This document shows, piece by piece, positions 1-9,071 of a DNA stretch of 64,000 nt. Position 1 is the stretch's first letter, and each line of letters starts with the position of its first letter. The notes below the pieces were generated by a model. That model was not told where the DNA came from. It did not search any database and saw only the letters and a list, made by a program, of their open reading frames with translations. Origin of the DNA: Zygnema cylindricum. Its lineage: Eukaryota > Streptophyta > Zygnematophyceae > Zygnematales > Zygnemataceae. The stretch is from NCBI GenBank assembly GCA_037447655.1, contig JBBHKE010003068.1, positions 1 to 64,000 of the forward strand. The letters run 5' to 3'. Position numbers and translations under genes: made by a program.

Positions 1-156
1 ATCTGTTCGAAATTGTAGAGCAGGTGTTCCAAATGCAACATAAGTAAAAAAAAGTATTGGATACTTTTTAACCATAACATGGGATTTTTTCCTCGTTTCA
101 TTTTGGATCTCATGAGATTCTTATATCTTGTTTCATTTTTGGGATTTCATTTGCAG

Positions 157-195
157 GCTGATATGGACACAAGTCGGAGACGATTTTTCTTGTAG
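157..195 (+). CDS. RPF1: RPF1-like ribosome production factor, last exon (gene starts before window)
   Basis: A TTTGCAG acceptor ending at 156 opens a 13-codon exon reading ADMDTSRRRFFL and stop (TAG 193-195). This matches the C-terminal MDTSRR-F-L ending of the RPF1 subfamily of Brix-domain proteins, nucleolar factors needed to mature the 60S ribosomal subunit. The preceding exon is not in this copy because it lies left of the window; the second copy (5945-6934) shows both last exons and makes the identification firmer. This is inferred to be the 3' end of the functional gene, since the other copy is cut off upstream. The family is assigned by resemblance of about 40 residues seen in the two copies together, so the member (RPF1 rather than another Brix protein) is likely but not certain. 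Confidence 0.72.
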   Translation, partial: ADMDTSRRRFFL

Positions 196-1848
196 TCGAA
201 ACTGAAAACTTTTTCACTTTTTTTGTGGTGTAAACGTCACTTTTTCCGACTGACATTCCTAATGCACAGAATGGATACACTCCTTTTTTCGAAAACATAT
301 GGTTTCAATGGGTTTTTAAGTGCTAATTGATGAGTACTGGCTGATTGGTCCACTGTAATGATGGTGTGTTGTAAGAGCTTAAAGATTAAGGCTGTTGTTT
401 TTTTTTTATTATTGAAATTGCCATGGGAATAGATTTTCGTGGGTAAAGTTAAATCTCATAACGAGCGAGGGGCTTAGTGACTTTGACTCATGTTTGGACG
501 TTTCTGGAATTTAAATCTGTTTCTATGTTCATCAAATGGCTCCCAATGTTATTTCCATGACCAGCTATTGCCATGCTGAATTTTCGTTTACATTCTTTTA
601 CTTTTGTTCTACCTACTGTCCTGTCATCAAGCGAAAATGCTATTAAATCTCGAGTTTATCTTTGCCACATTGTTTCGTGATAGGTAGCTGGCAAATGTAG
701 GTTTTTTTTTATACAGACCATCGCTATTAGAGTTTGTGAGTTACTAGTGTTATCACTTTGTTCACAACTGAGTGTACTAGTTTATTTTTTGCCACCTCAC
801 TATAATGGAATTCCCTGGGAGATGCGTTTTCGATTCGTCCATCCTGATTCACCATTCTTTGCCTGCGACCGTGTAGCCTAGGCTCGCTTCGATCCGAAAC
901 TTTTTGTTCTGGATATCCCCTGTTTCCTTCCCCTTGTCTTGAATTCTGTCCGTGACTCCAATTCACTTTCCATTCCTGATTGCTCCACACTGCTGCCCTG
1001 ATACAGATGGGCAGTGTACCTTATTCTCTTATGTTTTGTATCATGTGAGTAGTTATTTTTTTATTGATTTTTTTCAGCAACTATTTATCCCTCTGTCAGA
1101 TGCTAAGACTATCCTGCATAGCAGCTCTTTGCAGCTTCGGCCAAGTATTTTTTTCAACGCCTAGTGAGAACTTACAAGTATAGAGAACAAAAGTGTGTTA
1201 CTTATGTGATACACAAAACAATGGTAATTTTATGAAGGACGAAGTGTTTAGCCACATAAATTATCTTTTCTCTATGCACAGTGGTCCGATTATTAATCCG
1301 AGGGATGTGATGGGAAGGTAAGGGTCCGGCCTTCCAATTTGCAGTTTACAACACCGGGGAAGTGTGCACGCAGGAAAGTTGATTAAAGTGGCGGTAAAAA
1401 CATCGACGTTAAAACGATACATGGTGTATTGTAGCTCATCCAACACAGCATCATTTGACTTAAGCATATGTCAGGCCGTGGCCTGTCATCTTGGCGGTAA
1501 ATGCAACTTGCTGTAATGTTCTGTTCCCCAAAAAAACTATCAAGAAGAAAATCCAAGACTAAATGAGAAGGCTGACAATTTATTTTGGGAGTTTGTTTTT
1601 GATTGTTTCGCTACTGATAACCGTTGGATATGTCGAATTTCTCTCTAATTTTATATCCTTGGGGAAAATGTATATTGTGTGCATATGTTCGATTTTCTCT
1701 AAAAAGCAAACAGCATACACGCAATATGCCTTTTTGTATTTTCCCTCTTGGGAACCGTCTAGCGCTAAAAAAATATACGTTTTGTCGGTAGAATGTTAAT
1801 TCACGGTTACAAAAAACTGGAAAATTACCGTACTCTTACTTCTAGTAA

Positions 1849-3335
1849 GGGTGGACTTCCATTAGGCGTCTCAGTAATTGTACGGAAAATTTTACTGCAA
1901 GGTGTGCCTTCCATTAGGTCGCGACAGTAAACCACTTTTTATTTGCGTGGCTCATCCTGGTTGTAACACGTAGGTTAATATTAGATGCATAAAATCTTGA
2001 AAGAATCTTAGGGTGTGTCCCCATGTACTTGTAACTTAGCGAAATTACTTTGTATTTTAGCGCGGATCCGCCGGACCCGGTGTTCAAGTGTCCCTATGTC
2101 TGTAAGGACGAAATCGTAACTTACGCTTGTGACGATTGTATACGTCAACAGTACCTGTGACGGTTGTCAACGTCTACAATCTGTGGTCGCACGTTGTTTT
2201 TTGTACCTCGTGTGACGTCGCATGTCTTACCGTGACATTGTAGACGTAGCGCCTTCCAGCCTGTGCAATTTCACGGTCGAAGAAGATGCGCTTTGTCTTC
2301 GCGTCGCCTGTCCGCTCGACGTGAAATGGCATCGGAATTTGAAGACCCCTGCAAAAAAAGAAATCCGTACTAGACGAAAACGGACAAATCCAAACAAATT
2401 GTGTACTTGTCTTTGTCGTATTAGAACGCAAACGGACAAAACATAGCGAACTATGTACTTTTCTTTGTCCTTGGAAATCGTAGGATTTTTGTCGAAATTT
2501 ACGGCACGTGTGAAATTATGTTCCTATTTGTCAATCGAAAAAACCTAATTTTAAATCACATCGCGCATGTGTTTTAAAGATAAGGTTGAAGATGACGTTT
2601 CTTGTCGTCGAAGTGGGTCGAGAAGCACAAGACGACAACTTTTCGTACATCCTAAGTTCAGGGATGACGCAAATTGTACTCTACAAATTTGCGATTCCTT
2701 CGTACGGTTGCAACTTAGGCAGTACGGCGCTAAGTTTTACAGCAAAACGACAGGAAAAAACCCTTACTTATGCACATGGGGACACACCCTTAGAATGCAA
2801 AGTTTGAACGCAATATCTGTACGATCGGAGGTAATATCTGTACCCGCGGATGAAATATCTGTACCGTCGGAGGTATTTAATGACTCGTACATATGGCATT
2901 AAATGTACTACCCAAAATTTCAAAACGCAACGACAAAAAGGCGGCGGCAAACTTTGATGGTGGGAGCGTGACGGGCTAATTTCGGCAGATTCGCAGCCAC
3001 TCTGGCGGAACGCACGTGGCACTTGCGACGTGTACGCACATATGCGCGCGCTCCTCGTGGATTTTTTTGACCTTTTCCACGCGACCTTTTTTTACACGTT
3101 CTGTATTCGAGAACTGTCCTCCCTGTGCACGGTCTTAACAAACTGCAGGGTTGGTGACGTGGCGTCTCGGATAAAAAGTGAAACAGAATCCGACGGTCCG
3201 AAATTACGCCTACAACATTGGACATTTTCCTGTAATGTTGTTTTCCTTGGGAAAAAAATAAATCTGTACGAACTTGTACGAAACGGTACGACAGTCAGTA
3301 AAAAACCCTACTTTTTCGCTAATGGAAGTCCACCC
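1849..3335. mobile_element. PIF/Harbinger-like (Tourist-type) element, outer
   Basis: Begins GGGTGGACTTCCATTAG and ends with the inverse CTAATGGAAGTCCACCC. The flanks are TAA at 1846-1848 and TAA at 3336-3338, a 3-bp target duplication typical of PIF/Harbinger elements. Unit B has the uninterrupted site near 8622-8624. No transposase reading frame is visible, so it is non-autonomous. Another element (2011-2789) is nested inside. Confidence 0.75.
2011..2789. mobile_element. Harbinger-like element nested inside the outer one
   Basis: Ends are GGGTGTGTCCCCATGT and the inverse ACATGGGGACACACCC, flanked by TTA at 2008-2010 and TTA at 2790-2792. Its interior (for example 2222-2360) matches the element at 3339-4118 in inverted orientation, so the two are members of one family. 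Confidence 0.75.
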
Positions 3336-3338
3336 TAA

Positions 3339-4118
3339 GGGTGCGTCTCTGTGTGCTAAGTAAGGGTTTTTTTCTGTCGTTTTCCTGTAAAACTTAGAGC
3401 CGTACCGCGTAAGTTTCATTCGTACAATAAAATAGAAAAAAAGAGAAGTACATTTTGCGTCATCATCGAATTTAAAATGTACTACATGTTGTCGTCTTGT
3501 GTTTTTCGACCCACTTCGACGACAAAAAACGTCATCTTCAACCTTATCTTTAAAATACAGGGCCGATGTGTTTTAAAATTAGGTATTTTCTATAAACAAA
3601 TAGGAACACGTATTCGCACGTGTAATGTTTTGTTCAAAAACTTCAAACGAATTCAAGCGACGTGGAAGTGTACACGATTCGCTATGTTTTGTCCGTTTTT
3701 GTCTAATACGACAAAGAGAAGTACACAGTTTGTTTTGTTTTGTCAGTTTCCATCCGGTACGGATTTTTTTTTTGCAGGGGTCTCTAAGGTTCCTATGCCA
3801 TTTCACGTCGAGCCGACAATAGACGCAAAGGCAAAAACCATCTTCTTCAACCATGAAACAACACAGGCTGGAGGGCGGTAGGTCTACAATGTCACGAAAA
3901 GTCATGCGACGTCACAAGCAGTTACGAAAAATAACGTGCGTCATCATAGATTGTAGACGTTGACAGCCGTCACGGGCTTTGACGACGTATACAATCGTCA
4001 CGCCGTTAAGTGACAATTTCGTTTGGTACACATAGGGACACCCGGAATCCGGGTCCGCCGGATCTGCGCTAAAAAACAAAAAAAAAATCTTTAAGTTTGA
4101 AGTACATAGAGACGCACC
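3339..4118. mobile_element. Harbinger-like element, inverted relative of 2011-2789
   Basis: Starts GGGTGCGTCTCTGTG and ends AGAGACGCACC. It is flanked by TAA at 3336-3338 and TAA at 4120-4122, so it abuts the outer element and shares its flanking TAA. About 780 bp, with no transposase. Its pairing with 2011-2789 makes a large inverted repeat across 2.0-4.1 kb. Confidence 0.72.
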
Positions 4119-4333
4119 GTAAGCCGTCAAGTTTAGGGTGATATATTTCGTACGTTCATTCAGTACGTAATGATTATGGTGGCAGCACAAAGTGACTTGT
4201 ACTGTCTGTTTCACAGGCAATGGACATAGTAATTGCATTGCCGATACGCTATTATAAGGATATGTTGCACGATATATCGGAGATTTAGACGCTACGATAC
4301 GCAATACGACAGTTCTGAAAAATCAATCTTGCA

Positions 4334-4639
4334 CATAGTTCAAAAGTAGGCGTTTTTATGGTAGGCCTTTGGTCGGGGCCTTTATCGTAAGTTGTGTTAT
4401 GGGCTTTTCATGTGATCTTCTTAGATCACTACCTTGATCAGCGACCGTCCGATCGTCTGAATCTGACGGTGAAAATAACATTTTTTGTTCCGAATGTTTT
4501 AATTGGTCCAATGTTTGGTCCGAATGTTTTAATTGGTCCGAATAGGTCCGAATACAATATGGGTCTTCAGGTCATATTGTATGTTTTTCGTACAATAGGC
4601 ATATTGTATGGGCCTACTTTCACCTACTTTTGAACTATG
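4334..4639. mobile_element. hAT-like MITE, copy 1, with 8-bp target duplication
   Basis: Terminal inverted repeats CATAGTTCAAAAGTAGG and CCTACTTTTGAACTATG bound 306 bp. The 8-bp direct repeat ATCTTGCA is at 4326-4333 and 4640-4647, and the orthologous point in unit B (about 8841-8848) carries a single ATCTTGCA with no insert. Eight-base duplications are typical of hAT transposons. No coding capacity. Relatives are at 35226-35665 and 50388-50682. Confidence 0.88.
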
Positions 4640-4825
4640 ATCTTGCATGACCATTCCTATCGAGCCGCTGACCATGCATGCACAGTCATTGAGTCAATAA
4701 TGTCCTGTACCTTCTGGACGTCCAGTTGGCAATAGAAGGTTCAGCATTCCGTACCATTATTGCATGTTCCGTGCAACTCTGTGAACCTCAGACTTCCTGC
4801 TGCAAGAACACCAGCACTGCGGGAT

Positions 4826-4869
4826 GTACTGTACAGTACAAGTACTGTACTGTACAGTACAGTAGTACT
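4826..4869. repeat. GTAC/TACAGTA palindromic tract
   Basis: Short run of overlapping palindromes built from GTACTGTACAGTAC units, inserted 5' of the truncated HCF173 copy and absent from unit B (compare 9003-9012). Similar tracts occur at 46261-46300 and 61979-62005. Confidence 0.7.
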
Positions 4870-4936
4870 CTCGCGTATGCAGTTTTATAATTTGGAACCG
4901 AGGAGGAAAAGTGAAGTTCTTGCGCAAGTTATTGCC

Positions 4937-5469
4937 ATGGCAACAGCAGCTGCAGCATCTGCGTCTTTATCGGCCTCTGCTTGGGCAAGTTCGAGAGGTT
5001 TGCAGGTACTTTTCCCCCTTGTATTACTGGTGATTATATTTCTGATATCAGTATTGATTACGTTTGTAGCGGATGGTGTGATCTAAGAATTGTAGATTCA
5101 AACCTGATGAGCAGATGTCAAGCTCTAATATATTTCGAGTACTTGCCCTTTTACAGTCTCCATTTTGTAGATCAATAGAGTTTTAACGTCATTTGTTTTA
5201 TTATCTTGCTGTTATTTTTGCAGGGATCAGTGTCAGGAACTTTTTTTACCGGTGTCTCTAAGCTTGAAGTTGCTACTTTGAAGCACCAGGTACCCTGTAG
5301 CTCATTAGTGAATTTAAAGCAGGCGAGTTTCAGAGGATTCATTAGCCGAAGGAGTTTTGGAAAATCATCATTGATAGTTGCTGCAGCCGGAGGGGAAAGG
5401 CAGCCGTGGGATTTTGGCCGTTTTTTGCAAACAGTTTTTTACTTCAACGAACCCCCTTCTTTGGAAAAG
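4937..5469 (+). pseudogene. HCF173 5' fragment (exons 1-2), truncated duplicate
   Basis: Duplicate of the first two HCF173 exons: exon 1 at 4937-5005 (ATG, 23 codons) and exon 2 at 5224-5469 (82 codons, phase 0), followed by a GTGAGC donor. The coding bases look identical to the intact copy at 9072-9603. The unit stops at 5864 in intron 2, so the remaining 14 exons are missing and this copy cannot make HCF173. It keeps an open frame, a start codon, a transit-peptide-like N terminus and intact splice sites, and therefore could be transcribed from the duplicated promoter and spliced into the RPF1 exons downstream (see findings). Confidence 0.82.
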
Positions 5470-5860
5470 GTGAGCGAGGTTATTTTGGAGCTAAACTCGG
5501 TCAATCAAAACTAAGCAGGGTTTGAGCTCTATTCTAACGTGCTACACACTGTACTTTTCTTGTGTACCTTCTTTTTACTTTTCTAGTGTTTTTTTTTTTT
5601 TTCACCCCCTTGTGTATTTTTTTTCACCCCCTTGTGTATTTTTTTCACAAGAATGCTTCATTTCTTGTAATAAGAGAGGTGTTTTTTTTTTGTTGTGTAT
5701 CACTGGTCAATGTCGCTAACGTAATTTTTATAATACAGTTTACTTGCTTTTGCATTTAGGTTTAAGTTGCGATTGGTTTAAGCTACGCAGGAATCTTTAG
5801 TTCTAAACCGAAATGAATACCAATTATACCAATTTAGTGCAGAGTGACATGATTAATTCA

Positions 5861-5863
<3 letters not shown>

Positions 5864-5913
<50 letters not shown>
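5864..5913 (+). repeat. CT dinucleotide microsatellite at the duplication junction
   Basis: About 25 uninterrupted CT units. It sits exactly where unit A ends and unit B begins, so it lies at the breakpoint. It would originally be part of an RPF1 intron, shortly before the acceptor at 5944. Confidence 0.95.
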
Positions 5914-5914
<1 letters not shown>

Positions 5915-5944
5915 ATCTGTCAAAAAGAACGATATTGGGTACAG

Positions 5945-6934
5945 GAATGTGGGCCTCGATTTACACTGAAGCTTCAGAGCCTCCAGCGTGGTACATTTGA
6001 CTCCAAAGGAGGAGAGTACGAATGGGTACCAAAGGTAACGAGAAACAATTCCACGTTTTTTTCTTCTGGGATATTGCTTTGAATGGGTTCAAAGAGATGT
6101 TTTTGGACATGACGAGTGGTAGGAGCCAAATTTGGGGATTAGGTTAACAATTGCAGGGTCTCTCTCTCTCTCTCCCACTCTCTCAGTTTGGACCACACTA
6201 TTTCCATGACCCCTTTCGAATCATACCACCGTATTTTTTTTTCAAGACAAATTCACTCACTGCTGGTTTGCTTGATAATTTGACTCACTGTTCTTGGACC
6301 ACCCGACATTATTTCTTATGTTTACAAATTTTGTTCGTTAGTGTGGGTTACTGATTTCATCGGATGATGTTTTTAGTGTTTTTCCAATTTAAGAATTTGC
6401 CGATTTGTTTTTTGGTGATACTATTCCTCATACCTTCATTGTCTGTCAACAGTTGTTTAATACTAGACGACTCTTTGTTTGACAGTTACCAAAAATATGG
6501 ATAACTTTTTTGTGTCGAGCAGTTTCAAATATAATATAACAACCGTACATCAGTTTGTCAACACACAAATCTGTTAAATGACCACACTAATATCAATTCT
6601 TGATCAATGATGGTCGATTTTGTGTCAACACTTGATTAATGTTATAGTACTATATTCTCTCATGTGAGGTTGTTTCTTGCATTTTACATATTTAGTTGTT
6701 TCTTGAAGTTGTTTTTCCAGTTAAAAGTGTTGCATGAGGATATGTGACACATTCAATTTGTCTTTATCTTAATCCATAATAAAGCCGAAATCTGTTCGAA
6801 ATTGTAGAGCAGGTGTTCCAAATGCAACATTAGTAAAAAAAGTATTGGATACTCTTTAACCATATCTTGTTTCGTTTTTGGGATTTCATTTGCAGGCTGA
6901 TATGGACACAAGTCGGAGGCGATTTTTCTTGTAG
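5945..6934 (+). pseudogene. RPF1 3' fragment (last two exons), truncated duplicate
   Basis: The exon at 5945-6034 (30 codons, phase 0 at both ends) includes [18 protein letters not shown] and GGEYEWV, the conserved C-terminal block of RPF1 Brix proteins. The exon at 6896-6934 repeats ADMDTSRRRFFL and stop. The copy is cut off on the left by the duplication junction at 5864, so the Brix core is missing. Splice sites (AG at 5943-5944, GTAACG at 6035, AG at 6894-6895) are intact. The functional gene is inferred to end at 195. Alone this is a fragment; joined to the HCF173 fragment it could form the 3' part of a chimeric gene. Confidence 0.78.
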
Positions 6935-9071
6935 TCAAAACTGTTTCACTTTTTTTGTGGTGTAAACGTCACTTTTCCCGACTGACATTCCTAATGCACA
7001 GAATGGATACACTCCTTTTTTTCGAAAACATATGGTTTCAATGGATTTTTAAGTGCTAATTGATAAGTACTGGCTGATTGGTCCACTGTTATGATGGTGT
7101 GTTCTAAGAGCTTAAAGGTTAAGGCTGTTTTTTTTTTTTTGAAATTGCCATGTGATAGCGGAAATAAATTTTCGTGGGTAAAGTTAAATCTCACAACGAG
7201 TGAGGGACTTAGTGACTTTGACTCATGTTTGGACGTTTTTAGAATTTAAATCTGTTTCTATGTGCATTAAATGGCCCTCAATGTTATTAACTTGACCAGC
7301 TATTGCCATGCTGAATTTTCCACTTTTTTTCTTTTACATTCTTTTACTTTTGTTCTACCTACTGTCCTGTCATCAAACGAAAATGCTATTAAATCTCGAG
7401 TTTATCTTTGCCACATTGGTTCGTGGCAGGTAGCTGGCAAATGTAGGTTTTTGTTACACATACCATCGCTATTAGAGTTAGTGAGTTATTAATGTCAACA
7501 CTTTGTTCACAAGTGAGTGTACTAGTTTATTTTTTGCCACTTCACTATGGTGGAATCCCCTGGGATATGCGTTTCTGATTCGTCCATGCTGATTCACCAT
7601 TCTCTGCCTGCGACTGTATAGCCCCTGATTTATTGGAGGCTCGCTTCGATCCGAAACTCATTGTTCTGGATATCCCCTGTTTCCTTTTCCTTCTGGAATT
7701 CTGTCCGTGACTCCAAATTTTCATTCCAGATTGCTCCACGCTGCTGCCCTAATACAGATGGGCATTGTAGCTTCTTCTTTCATGTTTTGGATCATGTGAG
7801 TAGTTATTTTTAGACATCTATTGATTTTTCTCAGCAACTATTTCTCCCTCTGTCGGATGCTAACACTATTCTGAATAGCCAACCTTTGCAGCTTCGGCGA
7901 AGTATTTCATTTCAACGCCTAGTGAGGACTTCGAGTATAGAGTACAGAAGTGTGTTTCTTATACGATACACAAAACAAATTGGTAATTTGATTCAAAGCA
8001 TCCGTGCATCTAAATGAAGGGCGATGTTTGTTTATCCACATAAATTATCTTTTCTCTATGCACAGTTGTCCGATTATTAATCCGAGGGATGTGATGGAAA
8101 GGGAAGGGTCCTGCCTTCCAATTCGCAGTTTACAACATCGGGGAAGTGTGCATGCAGATGATTAAAGTGGCGGAAAAAACATTGACGTTAAAATGATACA
8201 TGGTGTACTGTAGCTCATCCAACTCAACATCCTTTGGCGCAAGCATATGTCAGGCCGCGGCCTGTCATCTTGACGGTAAATGCAAATTGCTGTAATGTTC
8301 TGTTCCCCAAAAAAATTATCAAGCAGAAAATCCAAGACTAGTTGAGAAGGCTGACAATTTCTTTTGGGAGTTTGTTTTTGCTTGTTTCGCTACTGATAAC
8401 CGTTGGATATGTCGAATTTCTCTCTCATCTTACATCCTGGGGAAAATGTATATTGTGTGCATATGTTCGATTTTTTCTAAAAAGCATACAACATACATGT
8501 AATATGCCTTTTTGTATTTTGCCTTTTGGGAACCGTCTAGCGCTAAAAAAATATACGTTTTGTCGGTGGAATGTTAATTCACGGTACAAAAAACTGGAAA
8601 ATTACCGTACTCTTACTTCTTGTAAGCCGTCAAGCTTATTCTATGATATTTTTCGTACGTTCATTCAGTACGTAGTGATTATGGTGGCAGCACAAAAGTG
8701 ACGCGTACTGTCCGATTCACAAACAATGGACATAATTGTAATTGCATAGCCATACGCTATTGTAAGTAGATGTTGCACGATATATCGGAGATTTAGACGC
8801 TACGATATGCAATACGACAGTTCTGAAAAAACAATCTTGCATGACCATTCCTATCGAGCCGCTGACCATGCATGCACAGTCATTGAGTCAATAATGTCCT
8901 GTACCTTCTGGACGTCCAGTTGGCAATAGAAGGTTCAGCATTCCGTACCATTATTGCATGTTCCGTGCAACTCTGTGAACCTCAGACTTCCTGCTGCAAT
9001 AACATCAGGCGTATGCAGTTTTATAATTTGGAACCGAGGAGAAAAGTGAAGTTCTTGCGCAAGTTATTGCC
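6935..9071. other. Intergenic DNA and presumed HCF173 promoter (unit B)
   Basis: No gene seen. This is the uninterrupted equivalent of 196-4936 without the transposons. The last few hundred bases upstream of 9072 are nearly identical to the same stretch in unit A and are the best place to look for the HCF173 promoter and 5' leader. No clear TATA box was assigned. Confidence 0.6.

Larger units (their letters stand above)
196..4936. other. Intergenic DNA between RPF1 end and HCF173 5' fragment (unit A)
   Basis: No gene is supported here. It includes the RPF1 3' flank, low-complexity T runs, the nested Harbinger-like cluster (1849-4118), the hAT-like element (4334-4639) and the presumed promoter of the truncated HCF173 copy just before 4937. 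The open frames inside the transposon cluster show no recognisable domain and overlap on both strands, as expected from an inverted repeat. Confidence 0.7.
1..5864 (+). repeat. Tandem duplication, unit A (left edge outside window)
   Basis: Position 1 onward aligns with 6789 onward, and 5859-5864 aligns with 9991-9996. The unit runs from an RPF1 intron, through the RPF1 end and intergenic DNA, to HCF173 intron 2. Compared with unit B it has gained a cluster of transposons at 1849-4118, a hAT-like element at 4334-4639 and a GTAC-rich palindromic insert near 4826-4869. It ends abruptly at 5864, where a CT dinucleotide tract begins. Confidence 0.93.

Noticed and set aside
2222-3881. Overlapping frames of 74-134 codons in the transposon cluster
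   Set aside because: They mirror each other on opposite strands because the region is an inverted repeat. None contains a DDE transposase or Myb-like domain.
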